Shown here: positions 1 through 8,663 of the stretch, piece by piece
Layout of the letters: every line of letters starts with the position of its first letter
How positions within the stretch are numbered: position 1 is the stretch's first letter
Source of the DNA: Aminobacter sp. AP02
Lineage (GTDB): Bacteria; Pseudomonadota; Alphaproteobacteria; Rhizobiales; Rhizobiaceae
Direction of reading: 5' to 3'
DNA length: 43,492 nucleotides
Assembly: GCF_003148805.1 (NCBI RefSeq)
Contig: NZ_QGGX01000028.1
Span: forward strand, 1-43,492
Notes under the pieces: generated by a model
Told to the model about the DNA's origin: nothing
Databases searched by the model: none
What the model saw: the letters and a program-made list of their open reading frames with translations, nothing else
Made by a program: the position numbers and the translations under genes

Positions 1-661
1 GAACACCTCCTAAACTGTGCGCTCGCCCTGTTCGGGATGGCGAGGCCCTTGGCATAGGCGACGCATTTGTCGGCCAGCCAGCCGTTCAGATCCTCTAGCG
101 TCTTGAAGCGCAGCCTCGGCGTGAAGAAGCGTTCCCGCACCACACCGACCTGGTTCTCGACCTGCCCCTTCTCCCACCGCGACGCCGGCGTGCAGGCCTC
201 CGGCTCGACAAGGTAATGCCCGCACATCTGCGCAAAGCGGCGATTGTAGCGGCGATCCCTGCCGATGAAGATCGCGTCCACCGCCGTCTTCATATTATCG
301 TAGATGCCGCGCGTGCACGCCCCGCGGAAGAAGGCGAACGCCCGGTCATGCGCGTCGAACACCATCTCCTGCGTCTCGCGGGGATAAGCCCGAACGAAGA
401 ACATGCGGCTGTGACAGAGCCGCATGTGCGCAACCTTTAAGGTCACCGTCACGCCGTCCAGCAGAACGACCTCGTGGCTCCAGTCGAACTGGTAGGCCTC
501 GCCAGGGGCAAAACTCAGCGGAATGTAGGCCTCCGCGGCGGCGCTGCCGCGTTGCTCTTCCCAATCCTGCGCATGCCGCCACACCGAACTGTAGCTGCCG
601 TCATAGCCCAGGCCGCGAAGCTCCTCGAAGATCCGGATCACACAGCGGACCAGGCATGACG
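1..661 (-). mobile_element. IS21-family transposase (IstA) remnant
   Basis: One reading frame on the minus strand stays open from about 661 to the left edge and translates to the central and C-terminal core of an IS21-type IstA DDE transposase. It begins with VIRIFEELRGLGYDGSYSSV. The DDE residues sit in FDWSHE (Asp), GIYDNMKTAVD (Asp) and WEKGQVENQVG (Glu), the usual IS21 spacing. No start codon is visible and the N-terminal helix-turn-helix part is absent, because similarity fades at about 640-660. The gene is therefore cut at its 5' side inside the window, while its 3' end and any istB partner lie beyond position 1. Short open frames on both strands here are shadows of this frame. IS21 enzymes need IstB, so activity of this copy cannot be judged from the window. 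Confidence 0.85.
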
Positions 662-1230
662 ATTGGACCGTCCTGTCTTGAGAGGCACAGATGAGGCGCG
701 GCAAGTTGCAATCGTTGAGTGGGCCCATGACTGCAGCCGCGCGGTGCTCGTCGGTACCGGCAGGCCTTCTAGGGCTACCCGAGCGAACGGGATCGGGGGC
801 GGCGTTTTCCGTGGGGCGCGCAGGTACGTGAGGCAGACGGCTGAGCCTGGAGCAAAGATAAGATTTGCGGAAATGTCGTTGCCGCCGGTTTCAGGTGGAA
901 TGGTCGCCAGCATCTCCGTCGGTCATCCGTTCAGCGAGCGCTCCAAACGGCCTCTCCATGGGCTGATCTGGCCGAAGGACGGCTAACGCCTCGACCGCCT
1001 ATGCCGCAACAGTGCGTCTCGACTTTCTTCCCCTGCCGGCACCCACCCCAGGCAGCGAGCTGCATGGGGACCCCGGGATTCCGTCATTCCTCGCGAAACA
1101 AGAAAGTCGATCCTGCGCCGTCCTCCGCTTTGCTGCGGTCGCAAGCGATGCGTCGTCAGTCGCCTCCGGCCCATCGATCGCCATCGAGGCCGCATGGTGC
1201 GGTCTCGGGAACGGAAAACGGAGAAATACC
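662..1230. other. Stretch without a recognisable gene
   Basis: Between the IS21 remnant and the DUF736 gene I see no convincing gene. Open frames of about 90-107 codons exist on both strands around 638-986, but none has a recognisable family motif or a good ribosome-binding site. Overlapping frames at 1001-1861 and 1012-1557 only run into the real gene downstream. The last 20 bases before 1231 hold GGAG at about 1219-1222, the likely ribosome-binding site of the DUF736 gene. Confidence 0.5.
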
Positions 1231-1557
1231 ATGGCGACCATTGGCACCTTCAAAAAGACCGGCGACAACGAGTTCACCGGCGAAATCTTCACGCTCAGCC
1301 TCCAGGTCAAGGGCGTGCGCATCGTCCCCGATCAGCGCGCTACCGGCGAGAACGCCCCTAGCCACCGCGTTCTGGTCGGCCGCGCCGAGATCGGCGCCGC
1401 CTGGTCCAAGACCTCCAATGAGGGCCGCAACTATCTGGGCCTCAAGCTCGACGATCCGAGCTTCAACGCCCCGATATGCGCGAATCTCTTCGACGACGAG
1501 GAAGGCAATACCTTCTCCCTCATCTGGTCCCGCCCGAACGGCCGGCGAGGCGACTGA
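1231..1557 (+). CDS. DUF736 family protein
   Basis: This 108-residue protein starts MATIGTFKKTGDNEFTGEI and contains the family pattern: a GEI.TL strand, the SHRVLVGRAEIGAAW segment and the closing FSLIWSRP. DUF736 proteins are small, single-domain, predicted all-beta proteins found almost only on plasmids and integrative elements of alphaproteobacteria, usually near partition or conjugation genes; their function is unknown. The ATG at 1231 was chosen over upstream in-frame starts because the family begins with MATIG and because GGAG lies at the right distance. A strong hairpin follows the stop codon. The gene fits the plasmid backbone that continues at 1658-9815. Confidence 0.88.
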   Translation: MATIGTFKKTGDNEFTGEIFTLSLQVKGVRIVPDQRATGENAPSHRVLVGRAEIGAAWSKTSNEGRNYLGLKLDDPSFNAPICANLFDDEEGNTFSLIWSRPNGRRGD

Positions 1558-1567
1558 GCCCAAACAG

Positions 1568-1592
1568 GGCCCCGGCCGGATCGGCCGGGGCC
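1568..1592 (+). terminator. GC-rich terminator hairpin after DUF736
   Basis: A perfect 11-bp inverted repeat (GGCCCCGGCCG, 3-base loop, CGGCCGGGGCC) starts 10 bases after the DUF736 stop codon. It lacks a strong T-run, so it is a probable but not textbook intrinsic terminator. Being symmetric, it could also serve transcription from the opposite strand beyond the WGR gene. Confidence 0.6.
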
Positions 1593-1657
1593 TCCCCTCA
1601 ACTGGCGGGCGTCCCGTTAGCCGTCTCCGCGTACGGAATGAGAAGGCGCAGATTGTT

Positions 1658-1933
1658 TCACCCTCTGCAACTGCTGCTCTTTCTCTCGGCACTTGGATCT
1701 CCGTACCCCCGTCGCTTCTTCATGTTCTCCAGACGCCTCAGGGCTCGATTAGCCTCGTCTGGCTCATCGAAGGTTTCGATCATGGCTGGTCCGTTGGTTC
1801 CAATCCGCCCCCAGTTCCGAATGACCGATACGCCGCCAAAAAGATTGGGTTGGAGGGTTAGACTGTAGAACCGGCGCATGTTCAGGGCGGGGTCGATGCG
1901 GTGCAGATGAACGTTGTCCGAGGGCGTGCGCAT
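1658..1933 (-). CDS. WGR domain-containing protein
   Basis: The 91-residue product is little more than one WGR domain. The stretch HRIDPALNMRRFYSLTLQP leads into LFGGVSVIRNWGRIGT, with the signature Trp-Gly-Arg, and then an alpha-helical tail with FDEPDEANRALRRLENMKKRRGY. WGR domains are thought to bind nucleic acid; they occur in PARPs and as small stand-alone proteins on rhizobial plasmids. No molecular role is established for the stand-alone form. The start at 1933 keeps the conserved HRIDP segment before the domain; Met19 (1879) is possible but would cut that segment. The last residues after RRGY are low-complexity. Neighbours (DUF736, tra genes) support a plasmid backbone origin. Confidence 0.85.
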   Translation of the reverse strand: MRTPSDNVHLHRIDPALNMRRFYSLTLQPNLFGGVSVIRNWGRIGTNGPAMIETFDEPDEANRALRRLENMKKRRGYGDPSAERKSSSCRG

Positions 1934-2162
1934 AACCGAGAGTCTCGGTGCGAACGCGCGCCAGGTCCAACAACATGTTTGAATCGATCCTTCTTTACCG
2001 ATTCATTTCGGTGATGCATTTTCAATGCGAAACGCAGGCTATTCTCTGTCCCCTCTTTTGCTGTGCGCGCTACCGCTACAGCGAGACATGAGATTCGATC
2101 CATTCGACGAAGATGCGGCTGGCGCGGACAAGTGCACGTCAGCTGCCGCTCAGACGGACTGC

Positions 2163-4080
2163 TCATGCTTTGTCCTCGGTCCAGTGAAATCTGTTTTTGC
2201 GGACACAAGCTGTCATGTCATCGCGCCGGAACCAGACGGCGCGTCCGCATCGGATCGGGGGATTGCCGGCAGTAAATACGATCTGCTCATCCGATCTCAT
2301 GCGCATGACCTCGTCGGGCAGGATCAGTGGTCGCCGGTATAGTTGCTTCGAGCGCGACCGTGACGATCTGGACGTCTGGCTGGTGCGGCTGACCTGGTCT
2401 ACCTCGACAGTGGTGTCGCCGCAGCGCCTTGAGATGTAGTCGGCGGTGTCGGGATCGTTGATCGCCGCGAAACTGATCCACGATGCGCTCTCGAACCATT
2501 TGCTCGTAGCGTCCCGGCCGCCATAGGCCTCGCGCATCTGCCCTATGGATTGAAAGATCATGATAAGCGTCAGGCCGTATTTGCGCCCCGCATCTCGTGC
2601 TGGCTCGAGTATGCTAAGATAGCCCAAGCGGGCGACCTCATCGAGCATGAACAGCGTCTTTGTGGCCGCGCGCCCTTTTCGATTGTAGATTGCATTCATC
2701 AGGGCACCAATAATGACGCGGGCAAGACCTGGGTGTGCGCCCAGAACCTTGAGGTCGAGCGCGATGAAGAGGTCGGTAACGCCGTCTGCCAGCTCGTCAG
2801 TTGCAAAAGCATCGCCCGATACCAGCGCCGCATAATTTGGATAGGAGAGCCAGTGGGTTTCCTTGACGGCGTTGGCGTAAACCCCGGAAAATGTCTCCGG
2901 GGTCATGTTCACGAATACGGCAACGTTCTCTTTGACAAACTCGGATGCCGACTGCTGATGGATCTGGGTGAGACGTTCTCGCAGTTTCGGCTCGGGCTCG
3001 GAGAGATTGGAGCGCACTTGTCTGAGGGTCTGGTCTCGTGGTCCTGTATGTCCGGATAGACAGACATCGGCGATCAGCGCGGTGAGAAGCTGCAGGGCGG
3101 AGGCGCGGAAAAAGTCGTCTCGAGCGGAGGTTTGTCGGGCATTGTCGGTCATCACCCAGGTCGCCACGGCGACAATGGTCCTCTTCCTTTGTAGCTCCAA
3201 AGCGACCGATCCAGTCGAGGGCGTTGAAGCCGACAGAGGCATTGGCGGGATCGAGCACGACTACATTGCGGCCGGCTTTGCGGCGATGGTCTATCACCAT
3301 CGGCGCAACCTCCAATGACGGGTCAAGTACCACAAGGGCGCCACCCCATTTGAGCGCGGTGGGGATTGTTACCGAGGTGGTTTTGAAGCCGCCAGAACCA
3401 GCAAAGACTATGCCGTGGCACGAACCGAAAGCGCCATCGAAACAGAGCAGGGGTGACCGCCCACCCGCGCCCCAGCTCTCCCTTTCTTGAGCGCGAAATG
3501 GCACATCCGATACGCTATCGCGATCGACGCGATAGCGTTCTCCGACGACTATACCGCCCGTATTCGGAAAGAGCCGTTGGGCGTCCCTCATGCCCATCCA
3601 TTCGGCTTCGCCATGCACCGCCCGTTTGCCGCGAATGCGATGGGGTGGAGCTCTCATGAATGCGGCGTTGCCTTTGACCGCGACACGAAGCGCAAAGAAG
3701 CCCGCGAAAAGCGCAACGAACGCTCCAAACATGGAGGCGGGATCGGCAAAGGACAGTTCTGACGGTCCGGTGGTCGATAGAGTGGAATATCTGATCGTCT
3801 CGCGGACCGCTGCGATGAAAACCACCGCAGCACTTCCCGTTGCGACGCTCCAGCCAGCGGCTTTGATGTGGGTGGCACCTGCTGCTGAAAAGAGAAAGAG
3901 GATGCCGACAATTCCCGACAACGCATAGGGCAAGGCTAGTCCGACACGAGCGAGCATCAAGCGCGCGCCATCGCTGCTTGCGAGTGCTGTCAGTCGCTGA
4001 TCCGCGCCGCTGGCGCCAAAAAGCGTAGCGACCATCAGTATTGCGGGCACGATCGCAAGCAAGAGCCTATTCGCTGCCAT
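2163..4080 (-). pseudogene. traG: TraG/VirD4-type coupling protein, one frameshift
   Basis: TraG is the inner-membrane ATPase that links the relaxosome to a type IV mating pore. Starting at ATG 4080 ([18 protein letters not shown]), the first frame gives N-terminal membrane helices and the Walker A region FAGSGGFKTTSVTIP. It leaves frame just after FNALDWIGRFGATKEED. The second frame resumes with IVAVATWVMTDNARQTSARD, runs through Walker B (TLFMLDEVARLGYL) and continues to the stop at 2163. The break is at 3177-3178, where CC stands where a single C would keep the frame (GAGGAC then ATTGTC). Repaired, the protein would be about 638 residues, normal for Ti-type TraG. It is the last gene of traC-traD-traG; its start overlaps the end of traD. 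It is either a genuine one-base insertion or a sequencing error. Confidence 0.85.
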
Positions 4081-4300
4081 GAACCCATGCCTCCGCGCCA
4101 ATCGTCTCCAGCCTCGATCGCTCGGTTTCGTCTTCGTTGAGCCGTCGGCGTGCGTCGAGCAGCAGCCCAAGCAGCAGCGCCGGTTTCTCGTTGCGAAGAC
4201 CCGCCTTCACGATCAGCCCGCCCATCTCGATCTTCTGACGTGTGTCCTGTTTGCGGGCTTCCGACATGAGCGTCCGCGACATGCGCTCAAGCTTCACCAT
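4067..4300 (-). CDS. traD: Conjugal transfer protein TraD
   Basis: This 77-residue protein begins [19 protein letters not shown] and contains the TraD core [20 protein letters not shown], followed by a Leu-rich helix ([14 protein letters not shown]). Ti-type TraD is a small basic protein of the DNA-processing set encoded between traC and traG; its exact role is not settled. The frame opens further upstream to 4456, but that extension is antisense-like and overlaps traC. ATG 4300 was chosen because it gives the family length and overlaps the traC stop by 14 bases, a coupled arrangement. Its 3' end overlaps the traG start at 4080. Confidence 0.85.
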   Translation of the reverse strand: MVKLERMSRTLMSEARKQDTRQKIEMGGLIVKAGLRNEKPALLLGLLLDARRRLNEDETERSRLETIGAEAWVHGSE

Positions 4301-4574
4301 TGCCGCCCGCAGCCGGGCCAACCGTGACCGACGCAGTGTCCGGCTTGGGGGCGCCGTCGTTGGTGCTCTTCGCCGATTTTTCGTTGCCATTGCGAAACCG
4401 GCCGGCCAATTCTTCGAGCCCCGCCAGCAGCTCGCCTTCTTCGATCTCGATCTCACCGAGCCCAGCCCGGAGTGCTATCCGGCCAATCCGCTCGGCCTCG
4501 CGCGTTTCAGCCTGTCTCAGTTGCTCCTGCAGGCGAGCGATGTCCTGTCTGATTTTCGATGAGGGTCGTTTCAT
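4287..4574 (-). CDS. traC: Conjugal transfer protein TraC
   Basis: TraC of Ti-type plasmids is a small accessory protein of oriT processing. The 95-residue product starts [19 protein letters not shown] and is a charged, coiled-coil-prone helix ([20 protein letters not shown]). It is followed by the conserved [12 protein letters not shown]-like segment (here [12 protein letters not shown]) and a low-complexity tail. The start at 4574 has AGGAGG 10-15 bases upstream. The open frame extends to 5261, but that extension is antisense to traA and was discarded. traC is the first gene of the leftward operon and is separated from divergent traA by the oriT region. Confidence 0.83.
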   Translation of the reverse strand: MKRPSSKIRQDIARLQEQLRQAETREAERIGRIALRAGLGEIEIEEGELLAGLEELAGRFRNGNEKSAKSTNDGAPKPDTASVTVGPAAGGNGEA

Positions 4575-4717
4575 CCTGGTAGGCTCCTCCTTGTCTTCAG
4601 TGGGCAAAGCGCCAGACAAGGATCGACGGGAAGGGTGCGAAGCACATCCCCGTTTATTGCGCAGTCGGCGATGCCGGCACTCTGGACGATGATCCCGCCG
4701 TTCCGAAGGAGCCGGTT

Positions 4718-4754
4718 CAAGGGCGCAATTATACGTCGCTGACGCGACGCCTTG
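4718..4754. other. oriT: Origin of transfer (oriT), Ti/RSF1010-like nick region
   Basis: Between divergent traC and traA lies GGGCGCAATTATA (4721-4733), directly followed by the hairpin CGTCGC-TGAC-GCGACG (4734-4749), and then CCTTG, which loosely mirrors CAAGG at 4718-4722. This arrangement and wording match the known oriT core of Agrobacterium Ti plasmids, related to the RSF1010 nick region, which TraA cleaves. The match was made from memory; the exact nick base was not determined. No tra-box (TraR-binding palindrome) was found in 4575-4829. Confidence 0.8.
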
Positions 4755-4829
4755 CTCAACGGCCTGCCCAGCCAGCCGCTCCTGACGAACGCATGAGTGT
4801 CCGTTCGCTGTCCAGGAGCAATCTCTACC

Positions 4830-7800
4830 GTGGCTGTCCCGCACTTCTCCGTCAGCATCGTCAGCCGCGGTGACGGCCGCAGCGTGGTGCTCTCGGCTGC
4901 CTACCGGCATTGCGCCAAGATGGAGTACGAACGCGAAGCGCGCTCGGTCGACTACACACGCAAGCAGGGGCTGCTCCATGAGGCGTTTTCGGTTCCACCC
5001 GATGCGCCGCAATGGCTGCGCAGCCTGATTGCCGACTGTTCGGTGGCAGGTGCTTCGGAAGCCTTCTGGAACAAGGTCGAGGTCTTCGAGAAACGCTCGG
5101 ATGCCCAGCTTGCCAAAGACATCACCATCGCCTTGCCGCTGGAGCTTTCTGCCGAGCAGAACATCGCGCTGGTGCGTGATTTCGTCGAACGACACATTCT
5201 CGCCAGGAGCATGGTTGCGGACTGGGTCTATCATGATGCGCCTGGCAATCCGCATGTCCATCTGATGATGACCCTGCGGCCAGTGACCGAGGACGGGTTT
5301 GGGTCCAAGAAGGTTGCTGTCATCGGTGAGAATGGCGAGGTGCTGCGCACCAAGACCGGCAAGATCGTCTATGAGCTATGGGCCGGCGGCATGGACGACT
5401 TTACGGCCCTTCGTGATGCCTGGTTCGAGATCCAGAACCAGCATCTGGCACTCGGCGGGGTCGACCTGCGTGTCGATGGCCGCTCTTATGCCGAGCGTGG
5501 CATCGACCTCGTGCCAACCACCCATATCGGTGTTGGCGCCAAGGCGATCCAGCGCAAGTCAGCGCGTGAAGGCCATGAGATGTCGCTCGAGCGGATAGAG
5601 CTGCTCGAGGCGAGGCGAAAGGAGGATGCGACCCGGATCCTGAAGCGACCCGAGATCGTGCTCGATATCGTCTCCTCGGAACGAAGCGTCTTCGATGAAC
5701 GCGACATCGCAAAGATCCTGCATCGCTATGTCGATGATGCCGTCACGTTCCAGCAGTTGATGGTGCGCATTCTGCAGAGCCCGGAGGCCTTGCGCATCGA
5801 GCACGACGGCATCGACCTTGCGACGGGAGCGAAGATCCGTTCTCGCTACACCACGCGTGAGCTGATCCGCATCGAAGCGAAGATGGCGAAGCAATCGCTG
5901 TGGCTGTCACAACGCACATCACATGGCGTCCGGCAGAAGGTGCTGGACAGTGTGCTGGCGCGTCATTCGCAGCTGTCGCAGGAGCAGCGTGTCGCCATCG
6001 AGCATGTCGTGGATGAGGCACGCATCGCTGCTGTCGTCGGTCGTGCAGGCGCGGGCAAGACCACGATGATGAAGGCGGCACGCGAGGCCTGGGAATTGGC
6101 GGGTTATCGTGTTGTTGGTGCTGCCCTTGCCGGCAAGGCAGCGGAAGGCCTCGAGAAGGAAGCAGGCATCGTCAGCCGCACGCTGGCGTCGTGGGAGCTG
6201 CGCTGGAAGCAGGGCAGGGACATGCTCGACAAAAGCACGGTGTTTGTCCTCGACGAGGCGGGCATGGTTGCCTCGAAGCAGATGGCACTTGTCGTCGAAG
6301 CAGCAACCCTGGCCGGCGCAAAGCTGGTGCTGGTCGGTGATCCCGAGCAACTCCAGCCGATTGAAGCAGGTGCTGCGTTTCGGGCCATCGTTGACCGCAT
6401 CGGTTACGTCGAACTCGAGACCATCTACCGCCAGCGCCAAGAATGGATGCGGGCCGCCTCTCTTGATCTGGCGCGCGGCCGCGTCGCACAGGCGATCCAT
6501 TCTTATGGCGAGCATGGCAGAGTGCGTGGGTCAGAGCTCAAGGCACAGGCGATCGACAGTCTGATCGGCGACTGGAACAGTGACTACGATCCGACCAAGA
6601 CTACACTGATCCTGGCCCATCTTCGGCGTGACGTGCGCGCACTCAACAGCCTGGCGCGTGAGAAGCTCGTCGAGCGGGGGATCGTCGGCGTGGGACATGA
6701 CTTCCGCACTGATGACGGTCTTCGTCAGTTCGACGCTGGTGACCAGATCGTCTTCCTCAAAAACGAGACGTCGCTCGGGGTGAAGAACGGCATGATTGGG
6801 CGTGTCGTCGAGGCGGCACCAAACCGGATCGTTGCGGCCATCGGCGAGGGTGAGCATCGCCGGCTGGTCACAGTCGAGCAGCGCTTCTATCCCAACATCG
6901 ATCATGGTTATGCGACCACGATCCACAAGTCCCAGGGCGCGACCGTCGACCGGGTCAAGGTGCTGGCTTCGCTCTCGCTGGATCGGCATCTGACCTATGT
7001 CGCAATGACCCGGCACCGGGAGGACATGGCGCTCTATTACGGGCGTCGTTCCTTCGCAAAGTCAGGTGGGCTTGAGACGACCCTATCTCGAACGAACGCC
7101 AAGGAAACCACGCTCGATTACGAGCGTGGCACACTCTACCGGCAGGCCCTGCGCTTTGCCGAGAACCGAGGGCTGCACATATCGCGTGTTGCGCGCACGC
7201 TCGTCCGCGACCGGCTCGACTGGATGCTGCGCCAGAAGGAGAGGCTTGCCGACCTGGCGCAACGGTTCCGTGTCCACGACGAGTGCCTTGGCCTGTTGCA
7301 AAGCCCGACAACGCAAATCCGCAACAGGGCCGAACCGATGGTCGCCGGTGTCACGGTGTTTGCCAGGTCGCTGGCTGATGTCGTCGAGGAAAGGCTTCTC
7401 GCCGATCCGGCCCTTCCCAAGCAGTGGGAGGAGATGTCCACACGCTTCCGCTATGTCTTTGCAGATCCGGAGGCCGCTTTCCGGGCAATGGACTTCAATG
7501 CGCTTCTGACTAACCACAAGGCTGCGAAACACACACTTGCTCAGCTCGTCAGCGAGCCGGCATCGCTCGGAGCATTGAAAGGGCGGACGGGTCTTCTCGC
7601 GTCGAAAGCTGACAAGGAGGAGCGCCGTGTTGCCGAGGTCAATGTGCCGGCACTGAAGCGCGACATCGAGCGCTATCTGCAGATGCGCACGGTTGCTGCC
7701 GAAAGGATCGAAAAGGAGGAGCAGGCACATCGTCACCGACTGTCGATCGAAATCCCGGCGCTGTCGCCGGCCGCCAGGTCAGTGCTGGAAACGATCCGCG

Positions 7801-8132
7801 AGGCAATCGACCGCAGCGATCTTCCAGCCGCACTCGACCATATCCGCGACAATCGCGAGGTGAGGCTCGAGATCGATGGCTTCAACCGTGCCATTGCTGA
7901 ACGCTTCGGCGAGCGGACGTTGCTCGGCAACGCCGCGCGTGAGGCATCGGGTGCTCTCTTTGACAAGGCCGCGGGGGGCCTTCGAGCTAGCGAGCGAGAG
8001 AAGCTACGTGACGCATGGCCTTTGATGCGTGTCGCCCAGCAACTCGCTGCTCATGAGCGGACAACGCAGGCATTGACGCAGGTCGCGCAGTTACGAATGG
8101 CGCAGCGCCAGGGATTGGCGTGGAAGCTATGA
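4830..8132 (+). CDS. traA: TraA relaxase-helicase
   Basis: TraA nicks oriT, stays bound to the 5' end and unwinds the strand for transfer. From GTG 4830 the protein has 1100 residues, the usual length for Ti-type TraA, and begins VAVPHFSVSIVSRGDGRS. The relaxase part holds SAAYRHCAKM with a candidate catalytic Tyr near residue 25. It also has the metal-binding histidines in HDAPGNPHVHLMM (His135, His142, His144), typical of MobA/MobQ-type relaxases. The RecD-like helicase part holds Walker A GRAGAGKTT (Lys410), Walker B VFVLDEAGM and GDPEQLQPIEAGAAF. A long helical C-terminal part follows. An in-frame ATG at 4797 exists, but GTG matches the family start and has AGGAG 11 bases upstream. The gene is intact and its stop overlaps the traF start (ATGA). 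Confidence 0.93.
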   Translation: MAVPHFSVSIVSRGDGRSVVLSAAYRHCAKMEYEREARSVDYTRKQGLLHEAFSVPPDAPQWLRSLIADCSVAGASEAFWNKVEVFEKRSDAQLAKDITIALPLELSAEQNIALVRDFVERHILARSMVADWVYHDAPGNPHVHLMMTLRPVTEDGFGSKKVAVIGENGEVLRTKTGKIVYELWAGGMDDFTALRDAWFEIQNQHLALGGVDLRVDGRSYAERGIDLVPTTHIGVGAKAIQRKSAREGHEMSLERIELLEARRKEDATRILKRPEIVLDIVSSERSVFDERDIAKILHRYVDDAVTFQQLMVRILQSPEALRIEHDGIDLATGAKIRSRYTTRELIRIEAKMAKQSLWLSQRTSHGVRQKVLDSVLARHSQLSQEQRVAIEHVVDEARIAAVVGRAGAGKTTMMKAAREAWELAGYRVVGAALAGKAAEGLEKEAGIVSRTLASWELRWKQGRDMLDKSTVFVLDEAGMVASKQMALVVEAATLAGAKLVLVGDPEQLQPIEAGAAFRAIVDRIGYVELETIYRQRQEWMRAASLDLARGRVAQAIHSYGEHGRVRGSELKAQAIDSLIGDWNSDYDPTKTTLILAHLRRDVRALNSLAREKLVERGIVGVGHDFRTDDGLRQFDAGDQIVFLKNETSLGVKNGMIGRVVEAAPNRIVAAIGEGEHRRLVTVEQRFYPNIDHGYATTIHKSQGATVDRVKVLASLSLDRHLTYVAMTRHREDMALYYGRRSFAKSGGLETTLSRTNAKETTLDYERGTLYRQALRFAENRGLHISRVARTLVRDRLDWMLRQKERLADLAQRFRVHDECLGLLQSPTTQIRNRAEPMVAGVTVFARSLADVVEERLLADPALPKQWEEMSTRFRYVFADPEAAFRAMDFNALLTNHKAAKHTLAQLVSEPASLGALKGRTGLLASKADKEERRVAEVNVPALKRDIERYLQMRTVAAERIEKEEQAHRHRLSIEIPALSPAARSVLETIREAIDRSDLPAALDHIRDNREVRLEIDGFNRAIAERFGERTLLGNAAREASGALFDKAAGGLRASEREKLRDAWPLMRVAQQLAAHERTTQALTQVAQLRMAQRQGLAWKL

Positions 8133-8659
8133 AACGCAGGCGAATCGCAAACGTTCTCGGCATGGCTGCCGTCAGCGCTACAATACTTGCCATGATTGGC
8201 TGGGTCGGCGGCTACAGGCTCAACCTGACATCAAGCGCGGCAATCGGCCTTTGGCGCATCGAGGCGACAGAACGCTCCGTGGCCGTTGGCGATACGGTCT
8301 TCATTTGCCCTCCTACGACCCCCATGTTCGTGGAGGCGTTCGGTCGGGGCTATCTCCGTGTCGGACTTTGTCCGGGCGGGCTGGCCCCGCTACTCAAGAC
8401 TATCGTGGCCGTTGCCAGCCAGCGCGTCTGGATCGGCGACGATGTCATCATCGATGGCAGGCCGCTTGCTGCTTCGCGCATCCGTCACAGGGACGGTCAG
8501 GGCAGGGCGCTTGTCCCCTTTTCCGGGGGCACCGTGCCGCCCGGCTACCTTTTCCTGCACTCATCCACAGCGAGCTCATATGACTCCCGATACTTCGGGC
8601 CGATCCCCGCCACCGGCCTTCTCGGTAGGGCTCGCCCGGTCTTCACCTTTCGTCCCTGA
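8129..8659 (+). CDS. traF: TraF, conjugal transfer signal peptidase-like protein
   Basis: TraF proteins are S26-type (signal peptidase I-like) serine proteases; in related plasmids they mature the TrbC pilin by cyclising it. The 176-residue product starts MKRRRIANVLGMAAVSATIL, an N-terminal membrane anchor. It carries a candidate catalytic Ser in LTSSAAIGLWRIE and a Lys in LLKTIVAVASQRVWIGDD, then the C-terminal YLFLHSSTASSYDSRYFGPI box. The ATG overlaps the traA stop as ATGA; a GTG nine bases earlier is a less likely start. The pilin substrate gene (trbC) is not in this window, so the enzyme may act in trans or be idle. Confidence 0.88.
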   Translation: MKRRRIANVLGMAAVSATILAMIGWVGGYRLNLTSSAAIGLWRIEATERSVAVGDTVFICPPTTPMFVEAFGRGYLRVGLCPGGLAPLLKTIVAVASQRVWIGDDVIIDGRPLAASRIRHRDGQGRALVPFSGGTVPPGYLFLHSSTASSYDSRYFGPIPATGLLGRARPVFTFRP

Positions 8660-8663
8660 TTAT

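Noticed and set aside
4575-4829. TraR-binding tra-box near oriT
   Set aside because: I looked for the 18-bp palindrome with the central AGATCT and found none in either orientation.
4287-5261. 324-codon version of TraC
   Set aside because: Only the last 95 codons are TraC-like; the rest is antisense to traA and crosses oriT.
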